Source: Terrihabitans soli (GTDB lineage Bacteria > Pseudomonadota > Alphaproteobacteria > Rhizobiales > Methylopilaceae). From it: a stretch of 64,000 bases of DNA. Both the position numbers and the translations under genes were made by a program. The notes under the pieces were generated by a model. It did no database searches. It saw only the letters and a list, made by a program, of their open reading frames with translations, and was not told the DNA's origin. Location of the stretch: NCBI RefSeq assembly GCF_014191545.1, contig NZ_AP023361.1:2508501-2572500 (forward strand). Direction: 5' to 3'. Positions 25,596-34,552 of this stretch are shown here, in pieces. Numbering within the stretch: the stretch's first letter is position 1; each line of letters begins with the position of its first letter.

Positions 25596-26786
25596 TTGGC
25601 CAAAGACGACAGCACCAGAACTCCCGCCCCGAAGACCGCGTTCTACAACGACCCTGTCATCAGGGGCCGTATCTATCAGGCTCTCGTTCTTCTCGCCGTC
25701 ATCGCTGCGATCCTGTCCATCGCGCACAACACTGCGGTCAATCTCGAGCGCCAGAACAAGACGACCGGTTTTGATTTCTTCTGGGCCACCGCCGGCTTCG
25801 ACATCTTCTTCACGCTGATCCCCTACAGCCGCGCCTCCTATTACTGGGAAGCGTTTCTGGTCGGCATGCTGAACACGCTGCTCGTGGCCGTGCTCGGCAT
25901 CTTCTTCGCGACGCTCATCGGGTTCGTTGCCGGCATCGCGCGCCTGTCGGGCAACTTCATCATTTCGAGCATCGCGACGTTCTACATCGAGACGATCCGC
26001 AACATCCCGGCGCTGCTGCAGCTTTTCTTCTGGTATTTCGCCGTGCTGAAAGCGATGCCGCCGGTGCGCGAGAGCTTTATCTTTTTCGACAGTATCGCAA
26101 TCAACAATCGCGGGCTGAACGTGCCGCGGCCGATTTTCGACGGCCACTTCCACTATGTCGTCATCGCCTTCCTGCTCGCGCTCGCTTTCGTCTTCGTGTT
26201 GCGCAAATGGTCGATCCGGCATCTGGAAAAGACCGGCCAGCGCTTCCCGTTCGCCTCGACCGCTCTCGCCATTCTTGTCTTCATTCCCGGCATCGTCTGG
26301 ATGCTGTCCGGCACGCAAGTGACGTTCGATATCCCGCAGCTCGGCGGGTTCAATTTCCGCGGAGGCGTCAACCTGCCTCCGGAATTCGTCGCCATCGTCG
26401 TCGGCATCTCGATCTATACCGGCTCCTTCATCGCCGAGACGGTGCGCGCCGGCATTCTTGCGGTGAACTGGGGACAGACGGAGGCTGCGCAATCGCTCGG
26501 CCTTAAATCAAGCGATCGCCTGCGGCTCGTGATCATTCCCCAGGCGATGCGCGTGATCATTCCGCCGATGACGAACCAGTATCTGAACCTTGTGAAGAAC
26601 TCATCGCTCGCCGCCGCCATCGGCTATCCCGAACTGGTGTCAGTGTTCATGGGCACGACGCTGAACCAGACGGGCCGCGCTGTCGAAGTCGTGTTCATCA
26701 CCATGCTCGTCTACTTCACTCTGTCCTTCTCGGTCTCATCGCTGATGAACTGGTACAACAGGCGCGTTGCGCTGGTGGAGCGCTGA
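25596..26786 (+). CDS. aapQ: General L-amino acid ABC transporter, permease Q
   Basis: 396 residues. An inner-membrane permease of the polar amino acid (HisM/GlnP) family with a long N-terminal extension typical of AapQ/BztB. Several membrane helices are visible, and the transporter core includes AGIARLSGNFIISSIATFYIET, IRNIPALLQLFFWYF and the EAA-type loop AAQSLGLKSSDRLRLVIIPQ that contacts the ATPase. The start is a TTG at 25596 preceded by GGAGG at 25586-25590, with no suitable ATG nearby. The rare start may lower its yield relative to AapJ. Three bases separate it from aapM. Confidence 0.94.
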   Translation: MAKDDSTRTPAPKTAFYNDPVIRGRIYQALVLLAVIAAILSIAHNTAVNLERQNKTTGFDFFWATAGFDIFFTLIPYSRASYYWEAFLVGMLNTLLVAVLGIFFATLIGFVAGIARLSGNFIISSIATFYIETIRNIPALLQLFFWYFAVLKAMPPVRESFIFFDSIAINNRGLNVPRPIFDGHFHYVVIAFLLALAFVFVLRKWSIRHLEKTGQRFPFASTALAILVFIPGIVWMLSGTQVTFDIPQLGGFNFRGGVNLPPEFVAIVVGISIYTGSFIAETVRAGILAVNWGQTEAAQSLGLKSSDRLRLVIIPQAMRVIIPPMTNQYLNLVKNSSLAAAIGYPELVSVFMGTTLNQTGRAVEVVFITMLVYFTLSFSVSSLMNWYNRRVALVER

Positions 26787-26789
26787 TCC

Positions 26790-27911
26790 ATGTCCGACGT
26801 GTTCGTCCGCACCACATGGGCTGAGCCGCTGCCGCCGCCGGATTCGAGCGTCGGCGTCAAAGGCTGGATCCGCGGCAATCTCTTCGCCTCACCGGGCGAT
26901 GCGATGCTGACCATCGCCGGATTTCTGATCCTGCTCTGGGCTGTGCCGCCGCTTTTCAATTTCCTGATCGGCGATGCGGTCTTCATCGCCAAGGACGGCG
27001 CGGCCTGCCGCGTCGAAGGCACCGGTGCCTGCTGGGCCTATATCTGGGACAAGCTGAATTTCTTCGTCTACGGCTTTTATCCGCCGGCGCAGCAATGGCG
27101 CGTCAATATCTGTTTTGTCGTCGGCGCGCTGCTGATCGTTCCGCTCCTCGTTCCCACAGCGCCGTACAAACTCGTCAACGCCATCCTGTTTTTCGCCGTC
27201 TATCCGGTCATGGTGCTGATCCTTCTGCGTGGCGGGATGTTCGAGCTGTCCTTCGTGCCGACGGAGAATTGGGGCGGGCTCACCGTCACGCTGATCATCG
27301 GCCTTTGCGGCATCGTCATCTCGCTGCCCATCGGCGTCGTGCTCACGCTCGGGCGTCAGTCGAAATTGCCGGTGATCCGCACTCTGTCGATCGCCTTCAT
27401 CGAACTGTGGCGCTCGGCGCCGCTCATCACCATTCTTTTCATGGCCTCAGTCATGCTGCCGCTTTTTGCGCCGCAGGGCATGACCGTCGACAAACTGGTG
27501 CGCGCCATTGTCGGCGTCACTTTGTTCGAAGCGGCCTATCTTGCAGAAGCCGTGCGCGGCGGCCTTCAGGCGCTGCCGCGCGGTCAATACGAGGCGGCGG
27601 ATTCGCTTGGCCTCAACTATCCGAAATCGATGGGCCTTATCATTCTTCCGCAGGCGCTGAAGCTGTCGATCCCCGGCATCGTCAACAGCTTCATCTCGCT
27701 GTTCAAAGACACCTCGCTCGTCTCGATCGTCGGCATTTTCGATCTTCTGAACACCGTGCAGTCCTCGACCTCGGATCTGCGCTGGGGCTCACCGCATCAG
27801 GCGGTCACCGGCTATCTCTTTGCAGCTTTCGTTTTCTGGGCGTTCTGCTTCGGCATGTCGCGCTACTCCCTGTTCATCGAACGCCGGCTTGAAACCGGCC
27901 ATAAGAGGTAA
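26790..27911 (+). CDS. aapM: General L-amino acid ABC transporter, permease M
   Basis: 373 residues. The second inner-membrane permease of the Aap/Bzt system. An N-terminal cytoplasmic stretch with WAEPLPPP, an AapM-typical beginning, precedes several membrane helices. The core shows [38 protein letters not shown] and the EAA loop [26 protein letters not shown] lies 9 bases upstream of ATG 26790. It forms a heterodimer with AapQ. It is followed after 2 bases by aapP, so the operon is tightly packed. Confidence 0.95.
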   Translation: MSDVFVRTTWAEPLPPPDSSVGVKGWIRGNLFASPGDAMLTIAGFLILLWAVPPLFNFLIGDAVFIAKDGAACRVEGTGACWAYIWDKLNFFVYGFYPPAQQWRVNICFVVGALLIVPLLVPTAPYKLVNAILFFAVYPVMVLILLRGGMFELSFVPTENWGGLTVTLIIGLCGIVISLPIGVVLTLGRQSKLPVIRTLSIAFIELWRSAPLITILFMASVMLPLFAPQGMTVDKLVRAIVGVTLFEAAYLAEAVRGGLQALPRGQYEAADSLGLNYPKSMGLIILPQALKLSIPGIVNSFISLFKDTSLVSIVGIFDLLNTVQSSTSDLRWGSPHQAVTGYLFAAFVFWAFCFGMSRYSLFIERRLETGHKR

Positions 27912-27913
27912 GT

Positions 27914-28702
27914 ATGGCGTCCGAAGCGCTCGACGACATCGCACAGATCGACACGCCCGCGGCCTCGAAAACCAAAGTCGCCGTCGAAATTCTCGGCATG
28001 CACAAATGGTATGGCGAGTTCAACGTGCTGCGCGACATCAATCTGCGCGTCATGTCGGGCGAGCGCATCGTCATCGCAGGACCGTCGGGCTCCGGCAAAT
28101 CGACGCTCATCCGCTGCATCAACCGGCTGGAGACGCATCAGAAGGGCCAGATCATCGTCAACGATGTCGAACTGACGAACGATCTGAAACGCATCGACGA
28201 AGTGCGCCGCGAAGTCGGCATGGTGTTCCAGCACTTCAATCTCTTTCCGCATCTGACCATTCTCGAAAACTGCACGCTCGCGCCGATGTGGGTGCGCGGC
28301 ATCCCGAAAGCCAAGGCCGAAGAAACGGCGATGCATTTTTTGAAGCGTGTGAAGATTCCCGAACAGGCAAAAAAATATCCCGGCCAGTTGTCCGGCGGTC
28401 AGCAGCAGCGCGCGGCGATCGCGCGTTCGCTCTGCATGAATCCGAAGATCATGCTGTTCGACGAGCCGACCTCGGCGCTCGATCCGGAAATGATCAAGGA
28501 AGTGCTCGACACCATGGTCACCCTCGCCCAAGAGGGCATGACCATGCTGTGCGTGACGCACGAAATGGGCTTTGCCAAACAGGTCGCCGACCGGGTGGTG
28601 TTCATGGATGGCGGCCAGATCGTCGAGCAGAACGAGCCCGAGGCGTTCTTCTCCAATCCGCGCCATCCGCGGACCAAGGAATTTCTCAGCCAGATTCTTT
28701 GA
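27914..28702 (+). CDS. aapP: General L-amino acid ABC transporter, ATPase
   Basis: 262 residues. ABC ATPase with Walker [11 protein letters not shown]-loop ([12 protein letters not shown]), signature [15 protein letters not shown], Walker [13 protein letters not shown] and the switch histidine in [10 protein letters not shown]. The closest named proteins are AapP/BztD/GlnQ. A short extra N-terminal segment of about 25 residues ([14 protein letters not shown]) precedes the ATPase fold. Last gene of aapJQMP; a weak hairpin follows at 28761. It energises uptake of L-amino acids from the cytoplasmic face. Confidence 0.96.
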   Translation: MASEALDDIAQIDTPAASKTKVAVEILGMHKWYGEFNVLRDINLRVMSGERIVIAGPSGSGKSTLIRCINRLETHQKGQIIVNDVELTNDLKRIDEVRREVGMVFQHFNLFPHLTILENCTLAPMWVRGIPKAKAEETAMHFLKRVKIPEQAKKYPGQLSGGQQQRAAIARSLCMNPKIMLFDEPTSALDPEMIKEVLDTMVTLAQEGMTMLCVTHEMGFAKQVADRVVFMDGGQIVEQNEPEAFFSNPRHPRTKEFLSQIL

Positions 28703-28760
28703 CTGTGCCTACCAAGTGCTGTCTCAGATAAAATATCTATATTTTTCAGTATATTAGAGA

Positions 28761-28787
28761 GGCCGCCGCAAGGCCGGCCGTGCTTTT
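28761..28787 (+). terminator. Weak candidate terminator after aapP
   Basis: GGCCG (28761-28765) and CGGCC (28775-28779) can pair around a 9-base loop and are followed by TGCTTTT. The stem is short and the T run is only four, so this is tentative. The rest of the 28703-28891 gap is AT-rich (28725-28755) and could hold a promoter for the FAH-family gene. Confidence 0.3.
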
Positions 28788-28891
28788 GTGAGGCTGTCGG
28801 CGGCTGTGACGCCGCCGGGCGAATTGCGCCGCGCATCCATTGGTGCTAACCAATCCGGCTCTATTGTGACATTGGTTAAGTCCGTTTCGTT

Positions 28892-29584
28892 ATGACAGCT
28901 GAATTCGTCGTTTCGCCGCCCGCGGTTACCACACTGCCGGTGCGCGGCTCTTCCAAGCTCTTCCCGATCCGCCGCGTCTATTGCGTCGGCCGCAACTATG
29001 CCGCCCACGCCATCGAGATGGGGCACGATCCGAACAAGGAGCCGCCCTTCTTCTTCCAGAAGAACCCGGACAACGTCATCCTCTCGGGCGAGAAGTTCCC
29101 CTACCCGCCGAAGACCTCCGATCTGCACTTCGAGATCGAGCTCGTCGTCGCACTCGGCAAAGGCGGCACGGATATCCCCGTCAGCAAAGCCCTCGAGCAT
29201 GTGTTCGGCTATTGCGTCGGTCTCGACATGACGCGCCGCGACCTGCAGAGCGAAGCCAAAGATCTTCGCCGCCCGTGGGAAGTCGGCAAGGCGTTCGAAC
29301 TCTCCGCTCCCTGCTCCGAAATCGTTCCTGCCTCCGAGATCGGCCATCCCGACAAGGGCGCGATCTGGCTCGACGTCAATGGCGAGCGCAAGCAGACCGG
29401 CGATCTCAACCAGCTCATCTGGAAAGTGCCGGAGATGATCTCGTATCTCTCGGGCCTCTTCACCCTCGCTCCCGGCGACATCATCATGTCGGGCACGCCC
29501 GCCGGTGTCGGCGCCGTGAAGAAGGGCGATGTGATGCATGGATTTGTGGAAGGGATCGGCGATCTGCACACGCCGGTTTCGTAA
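28892..29584 (+). CDS. Fumarylacetoacetate hydrolase (FAH) family protein
   Basis: 230 residues, the short single-domain form. Motifs: VYCVGRNYAAHAIEMG, PPFFFQKNPDNVI, the metal-binding EIELVVALG (Glu residues), a CVGLDMTRRDLQ segment, and the closing LAPGDIIMSGTPAGVGAVKKGD. These match the divalent-metal-dependent acylpyruvase/oxaloacetate decarboxylase/fumarylpyruvate hydrolase group, which cleaves C-C bonds of beta-diketo acids. It lies directly upstream of a tctCBA transporter, so it may process the transported carboxylate; the exact substrate is not readable. Cytoplasmic. Confidence 0.9.
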   Translation: MTAEFVVSPPAVTTLPVRGSSKLFPIRRVYCVGRNYAAHAIEMGHDPNKEPPFFFQKNPDNVILSGEKFPYPPKTSDLHFEIELVVALGKGGTDIPVSKALEHVFGYCVGLDMTRRDLQSEAKDLRRPWEVGKAFELSAPCSEIVPASEIGHPDKGAIWLDVNGERKQTGDLNQLIWKVPEMISYLSGLFTLAPGDIIMSGTPAGVGAVKKGDVMHGFVEGIGDLHTPVS

Positions 29585-29676
29585 TGACTTGAATGTCCGG
29601 CGCTTCCCTCAAAAGGAGGCGCCGGTTTCGTTTGAACGGCCAGGCGAAAAAAGCGCCGGCGATTTGGGAGGTATAA

Positions 29677-30681
29677 ATGTCTGACCAGTTTATGACCCGC
29701 CGCGGCTTCCTGGCTGCCGGCACCGCGGCGACTGCCGCGCTTTGCGCCCCGGGCATCGCCCGTGCGCAGGAATTCCCGTCCGAGACGATGCAGGTTCTGA
29801 TCCCGACCGGCGAAGGCGGCGGCGTCGATCAGGCCGCCCGCGCTTTCACCCGCGTCTGGGCGAAGCATCTCGGCAAGAATTTCGAGTTCTCGTACTTCCC
29901 CGGCGCTTCGGGCCAGGTCGGCTATGAAGTGTTCGTCGGCAAGCGCGAGCCGAACGCCTACAATCTCCTGTTCGGCAACATCGGTCCTGAGATGATCATG
30001 TATGCGACGCAGGACGTGAAATATAAGTACCCGGACGACATCATGTATTTCGGCGCGATCGACAGCGACGACAGCGTCATCTGGACGGGTGCGAACTCGA
30101 AGTTCAAGACGATCAACGACATGGTCGAAGAAGGCAAGAAGCGCGAGATCACGCTTTCGACCTCGCGCCTGCCGCATCCCTCGACCATCGGAGCGCTGGC
30201 TCTGGCTGAAGCCACCGGCATGAAGGTTCGCATGGTGCCCTATGGCGGCGGCGGCCCTGCCCGCGCTGCGGCGATCACCGGCGAAGTCGACGGCTGCGCC
30301 ACCTTCCTGTCGTCCTCGCTCGGCCTGGCCGATCAGGCGCGCTTCCTCACCGTCTTCAACGAGACGAACCGCGCGCCGGAGCTCACCAACAATGCTCCGC
30401 CGGTCAACCAGGCGCTCGGCACCAAACTGCCGCCGCTCTCGGGCCAGCGCGCCTGGGCGATCCATCGCTCGGTCGCAACCAAATATCCGGACCGCATCAA
30501 GAAGCTCATCTCGACGATGAAGATGGTCTTCGACGATCCGGAATATAAGGAAGTCGCGGAAAAGGCCGGCACGCCCTGGCAGTTCATCCAGTATGCCGAC
30601 GCTTCGGCCTGCGACTCGTCGGCCCGTGAGTTCCTCGAACTGGCGCAGAAGTACAAACCGCTTCTGTCGGCGAGCAAATGA
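29677..30681 (+). CDS. tctC: Tripartite tricarboxylate transporter binding protein (TctC/Bug family)
   Basis: 334 residues. It has a twin-arginine-like signal (TRRGFLAAG, with cleavage near ARA at residue 30). The mature part is Bug-type: QVLIPTGEGGGVDQAARAF, FSYFPGASGQVGYEVF, and a middle VPYGGGGPARAAAITGEVDG. Bug proteins bind carboxylates such as citrate or aromatic and amino acid analogues in the periplasm and pass them to TctAB. GGGAGG precedes ATG 29677. The stop overlaps the tctB start (ATGA). It is relatively distant from the typical PWPPGGxxD pattern, so the ligand may be unusual. Confidence 0.88.
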   Translation: MSDQFMTRRGFLAAGTAATAALCAPGIARAQEFPSETMQVLIPTGEGGGVDQAARAFTRVWAKHLGKNFEFSYFPGASGQVGYEVFVGKREPNAYNLLFGNIGPEMIMYATQDVKYKYPDDIMYFGAIDSDDSVIWTGANSKFKTINDMVEEGKKREITLSTSRLPHPSTIGALALAEATGMKVRMVPYGGGGPARAAAITGEVDGCATFLSSSLGLADQARFLTVFNETNRAPELTNNAPPVNQALGTKLPPLSGQRAWAIHRSVATKYPDRIKKLISTMKMVFDDPEYKEVAEKAGTPWQFIQYADASACDSSAREFLELAQKYKPLLSASK

Positions 30682-31214
30682 GCCTGCACGACAACAACGT
30701 TCCTGACCCCGCACAGCGGGGTCAGGAACCGCGCGAAGCAACCGGCGGCGATTGGGTGATCCCCGCGCTCGGCTTTGCCTTCACGACCTACTATCTCTGG
30801 TCGATCAAAGATCTCGTCTGGGAAGCAAAAGTCGCGGCGGTGTTCGTCGCCGGCATGCTCTATCTCCTGATCGGCATCTTTGCGCTGAAGACGGTGCTCG
30901 GCCTCAAGCGCGGCTCGCTCGTCATCGATTTTTCGACACTCTGGGAAAACTGGCCCCTGTTCCGCATCCGCGCGCTCCTCTTCGGACTCGCGGCGCTCTC
31001 GGTCATTCTTCTCCCCTGGCTTGGCTTTACGCTGTCGACCTTCGGCTTCCTCCTCGCCGCCTTCATCTGGCTTGAAAAGATGCCGGCGAAGATGGCGTTC
31101 ATTACCGCCGGCGCTCTCGCCCTTTCGGGCTACATTCTCTTCATCGCGATCCTGCGGACCGCGTTTCCTATGGGCCCGTTCGAGCTTGCCGTACGCGCCC
31201 TGACCGGCATCTGA
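30678..31214 (+). CDS. tctB: Tripartite tricarboxylate transporter small membrane subunit
   Basis: 178 residues with four predicted membrane helices (about 30-47, 54-75, 95-117 and 120-160), the normal TctB topology. TctB is poorly conserved and is recognised mainly by size, hydrophobicity and position between tctC and tctA. A cytoplasmic N-terminus of about 27 residues (including PAQRGQEPREATGG) precedes the first helix. ATG 30678 overlaps the tctC stop. It forms the membrane part of the secondary transporter with TctA. Confidence 0.85.
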   Translation: MSLHDNNVPDPAQRGQEPREATGGDWVIPALGFAFTTYYLWSIKDLVWEAKVAAVFVAGMLYLLIGIFALKTVLGLKRGSLVIDFSTLWENWPLFRIRALLFGLAALSVILLPWLGFTLSTFGFLLAAFIWLEKMPAKMAFITAGALALSGYILFIAILRTAFPMGPFELAVRALTGI

Positions 31215-31227
31215 CGGACGTATTTCG

Positions 31228-32748
31228 ATGGAACCCAGCCTAGGATTTGTTGCAGAACTTTTCGCCCACGCCTTTTCCTATTGGTGGCTGATCCTCATCG
31301 CCACCACGATCGGCATTATCATCGGCGCGATGCCGGGCTTCGGTTCGGCCAATACGATCATCATGCTCTTGCCGTTCACGCTCGCCGTGGATGTCGATGT
31401 GGCGATGATCTTCATGGTTTCGCTGTTCTGCGCCTCGCAATCGGGCGGCGGCATCACATCGATCCTCTTGAACATTCCAGGCAATGGCGGATCGGCCGCG
31501 ACCTGTATCGACGGCTATCCAATGGCCAAGAAGGGGCTCGGGCAACAGGCGCTCGTTCTGTCCTTCGTCGCCTCGCAGGTCGGCGGCGTCATTACCGCGG
31601 GCGCGACGATCTTCCTTCTGCCCTATATGGCGAAGCTGGCCTTTTACATGCACAGCGTCGAGATGGTCGTGATCGTGCTGTTCGGCATCACGCTCATTGC
31701 CTCGATCGCTTCCGACAACATGCTGAAGGGCCTGATCGCAGGCGGCATCGGCCTCCTCATCGGCGCGATTGGCGCCGACCACATCTATTCGACGCCGCGC
31801 GGCACGTTCGGCATGATCGAACTCTATGACGGCGTGCCGCTGATCCCCGTCCTAATCGGCGTATTCGCGATTTCCGAAGCGCTCATCATGATCGAGAACC
31901 GCTCGGTTCTCTCCGAAGAAGGGCTCGAAGTCGCGCGCCGTGCCGGATGGAAGGAAACCTGGGAAGGCATCAAATGGTCCTTCCAGCGCACCTGGCTGAT
32001 GATCTGGACGGCCATTATCGGCCTTGTGATCGGCATCGTTCCGGGCGCCGGCGCCTCCATCGCCGCCTTCGTCGCCTATCAGCAGGCGCGCCTTTATTCG
32101 AAGACGCCGGAGAAATTCGGCACCGGCATTCCGGAAGGCGTCATCGCCCCGGAATCGTCGAACAATGGCTGCGCGACGGGCGATCTTATTCCTCTGCTCG
32201 TCATCGGCGTGCCCGGTGGCACGACGGCGGCCGTCATGATGATCGTGATGACCTATCACGGCGTTCAGCTTGGCCCGCGCCTGTTCATCCAGAATCCGGA
32301 GCTCGGCTACGGCATCTTCGTGACCATGCTCGTCGCCTATCTGATCATGCTGTTCACGACGCTGCCGCTGACGCGCTACATCTCGAAGCTGATCCTGATC
32401 CCGACGGCGGTTCTGGCGCCCATCATCATCGCTTTCACGATGGTCGGCTCGTTCGCGCCGCGCGGTTATATGTTCGATCTGTATCTGACGCTGTTCTTCG
32501 GCGTGATCGGCTATCTCTGCCGCCGCACCGGCTATAATGTCGTCGCGATGCTGATCGGCGTCATTCTCGGACCGCTGCTCGAGGCGAACGTCATGCGTGC
32601 GCTGCGCATCTCCGGCAACGACCCGATGACGTTCTTTACGTCGAATGTCGGCAATGTGCTGTGGGTTCTGCTCATCATCTCGCTGCTGGTGCCGAGCCTC
32701 GTGACCTGGAACAAGAACCGTCAGGCGAAACTGCAGGCGGCGGTATAA
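31228..32748 (+). CDS. tctA: Tripartite tricarboxylate transporter large membrane subunit
   Basis: 506 residues, normal TctA length, with about 11-12 membrane helices. Family signatures: GIIIGAMPGFGSANTIIMLL near the N-terminus, SILLNIPGNGGSAATCIDGY, and the repeated motif GIVPGAGASIAAFVAYQQAR in the second half, followed by GVIAPESSNNGCATGDLIP and VIGVPGGTTAAVMM. It is the transport pore of a cation-coupled, binding-protein-dependent carrier. Last of tctCBA; the LVIVD-repeat gene begins 8 bases after its stop. Confidence 0.94.
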   Translation: MEPSLGFVAELFAHAFSYWWLILIATTIGIIIGAMPGFGSANTIIMLLPFTLAVDVDVAMIFMVSLFCASQSGGGITSILLNIPGNGGSAATCIDGYPMAKKGLGQQALVLSFVASQVGGVITAGATIFLLPYMAKLAFYMHSVEMVVIVLFGITLIASIASDNMLKGLIAGGIGLLIGAIGADHIYSTPRGTFGMIELYDGVPLIPVLIGVFAISEALIMIENRSVLSEEGLEVARRAGWKETWEGIKWSFQRTWLMIWTAIIGLVIGIVPGAGASIAAFVAYQQARLYSKTPEKFGTGIPEGVIAPESSNNGCATGDLIPLLVIGVPGGTTAAVMMIVMTYHGVQLGPRLFIQNPELGYGIFVTMLVAYLIMLFTTLPLTRYISKLILIPTAVLAPIIIAFTMVGSFAPRGYMFDLYLTLFFGVIGYLCRRTGYNVVAMLIGVILGPLLEANVMRALRISGNDPMTFFTSNVGNVLWVLLIISLLVPSLVTWNKNRQAKLQAAV

Positions 32749-32756
32749 GGACAAGC

Positions 32757-34028
32757 ATGGACGAGAAAGTCAGCCTGACGCGCGGCACGCGCCGCGTCGC
32801 CCGCGTGGATATCCAGGGCGGCGGGCAGGTCGTGGTTGCGAACGGCTATGCTTTTCTCGGCCATATGTCGCCGCCGGACGGCACCAGCATTTTCGACGTC
32901 CGCGACGCGAAGAATCCAAAACTCGTTGCCTCGATCCCGCCGCCCGACCGCTTCTCGCATACGCACAAAGTGCGCGTTGCGGGGAAGTTGATGATCACCA
33001 ATGTCGAGCGCCATCGCCGCCATTTCTACCGCAAGGGCGAAATGCTGGAGAGCGCTGCGGCAAGCCTTGAGCAGCAGCTTGGCCGCAAGCCGTCCGACTC
33101 GGAACTCGCAGAAGCCGTCGGTGTCAAAACCGCAGATCTTGCGGACCTGAAGGAAGGCCATGCGCGCGGCTACAACGATGGCGGCTTCCGCGTCTGGAAC
33201 ATCAAGGATCCGGCCAATCCGAAACTCCTGTCTTATGTGAAGACGGGCGGCATCGGCGTTCACCGTTTCGATATGGACGAGAACTACGCCTATATCTCCA
33301 CCGAGATGGACGGCTATATCGGCAATATTCTCGTCATCTACGATCTGAAAGATCCGACGCTGCCGCGCGAAATCGCGCGCTGGTGGATGCCGGGCCAGCA
33401 TCTGGCCGGCGGCGAAAAGCCGTCCTGGAAAGGCCAGCGCCATCGTCTGCATCACGCGCTGCGCGTCGGAGACCAGCTCTGGGCGGGCTGCTGGTATGCG
33501 GGCGGCTATGTGATCGATGTGTCCGACATCACCAAGCCGAAAACGCTCGGCTCCTACAACTACCACCCGCCATTCCCGGAGCCGACGCACACGCTGATGC
33601 CGCTGCCGCAGCCCATCAATGGCCGCAAGCTCGCGGTCATGGTCGATGAGGAGCACGATTACGTGCCGGGCCAGCCGCACGCGTTTTTGTGGGTGATGGA
33701 TGCGTCCGACCCGGCCAACCTCAAACCGGTCTCGACCTTCCACGTCCATGAATCCATGTCGCCTTACGCCCACAAAGGCGGACGCTTCGGCGCGCATCAG
33801 TTCCAGGAAAAGCAGGTCGGCAGCCTGATCTTTGCCAGCTGGTTTTCGGGCGGCCTTCGCATCGTCGATCTGTCGATTCCCGAAAAACCCGAAGAGATCG
33901 GCTATTACATCCCCGAGCCCTTCCCCGGCCACTCCTCGCCGCAGAGCAATGATGTCGATGTCGACGAGCGCGGCCTGATCTATCTTCTGGACCGCGACCG
34001 CGGCTTCGAGATCATCGAGCGCATCTGA
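32757..34028 (+). CDS. LVIVD-repeat beta-propeller-like protein with inserted sigma-70-region-3-like helices
   Basis: 423 residues from ATG 32757, 8 bases after tctA, with AAGGA upstream. LVIVD-type repeats run through the chain (GTSIFDVRDAKNPKLVASI, GFRVWNIKDPANPKLLSYV, LVIYDLKDPTLPREIARWW, GLRIVDLSIPEKPEEIGYY), which suggests a beta-propeller. There is no signal peptide, so it appears cytoplasmic. Residues about 97-135 break the pattern with a charged helical stretch, LEQQLGRKPSDSELAEAVGV, very like sigma-70 region 3. Many His and Trp residues (HRFDMDENYAYIS, RHRLHHALRVGD) could line a binding site. The operon-like position with FAH and tctCBA suggests a role in the same catabolic route; function unknown. 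Confidence 0.75.
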   Translation: MDEKVSLTRGTRRVARVDIQGGGQVVVANGYAFLGHMSPPDGTSIFDVRDAKNPKLVASIPPPDRFSHTHKVRVAGKLMITNVERHRRHFYRKGEMLESAAASLEQQLGRKPSDSELAEAVGVKTADLADLKEGHARGYNDGGFRVWNIKDPANPKLLSYVKTGGIGVHRFDMDENYAYISTEMDGYIGNILVIYDLKDPTLPREIARWWMPGQHLAGGEKPSWKGQRHRLHHALRVGDQLWAGCWYAGGYVIDVSDITKPKTLGSYNYHPPFPEPTHTLMPLPQPINGRKLAVMVDEEHDYVPGQPHAFLWVMDASDPANLKPVSTFHVHESMSPYAHKGGRFGAHQFQEKQVGSLIFASWFSGGLRIVDLSIPEKPEEIGYYIPEPFPGHSSPQSNDVDVDERGLIYLLDRDRGFEIIERI

Positions 34029-34029
34029 G

Positions 34030-34548
34030 CTAGCCGCCCAGCGCGATAATGGCGGCGACAAGCAAAGCGCCGATCGCCGCCATGACAAATCCTGAACGCC
34101 AGGGCACGAAGCCCGCATAGCGGCCGAGCTGATATCCGGCGATAAAAAGCGTGAGCAGTGCGATCCCGTTCGACACGCGCATTGCCAGCCAGACTTCCGA
34201 AATAAGCAGGAAGGGCAGGACGACCGGGAAGGTCGCGATCGTCACAAGCAGAAAGACGCCGAGCGCGCCGCGGAAATCCGAGAGCGTCAGCGTTGCGCGC
34301 GCGGATTTCGGACGTCTGGATGCACGGGCACGCTCCGTCGCCGTGCCGACAAGATACATCACGGCATCGACGAGGCCCCAGGCGATATTGCAGCCGAGGG
34401 CCGCGGCCAGAACGGTGCGAATCTCGTCATGCGCCGTCGCAACGCTCAGCGAGCCCGTAAAGGACAGCGCCATCAGCAGACCGAAAATGATCTCCGAGAC
34501 ACGGTCGATCGGATCGAGAACGCGAGATTTCAGATCCCTTGTTGCCAT
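34030..34548 (-). CDS. VIT1/CCC1-like membrane protein
   Basis: 172 residues from ATG 34548 (MATRDLKSRVLDPIDRVSEIIFG). It has about five membrane helices. The first part, FGLLMALSFTGSLSVATAHD, and ALGCNIAWGLVDAVMYLV resemble the VIT/CCC1 family of iron and manganese transporters, which move Fe2+/Mn2+ out of the cytoplasm or into stores. The chain is shorter than typical VIT1 (about 230) and lacks the cytoplasmic metal-binding helix. It starts 4 bases after the stop of the Cax-type antiporter and is probably co-transcribed. It is convergent with the LVIVD gene, one base apart. Confidence 0.7.
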   Translation of the reverse strand: MATRDLKSRVLDPIDRVSEIIFGLLMALSFTGSLSVATAHDEIRTVLAAALGCNIAWGLVDAVMYLVGTATERARASRRPKSARATLTLSDFRGALGVFLLVTIATFPVVLPFLLISEVWLAMRVSNGIALLTLFIAGYQLGRYAGFVPWRSGFVMAAIGALLVAAIIALGG

Positions 34549-34552
34549 CGTC

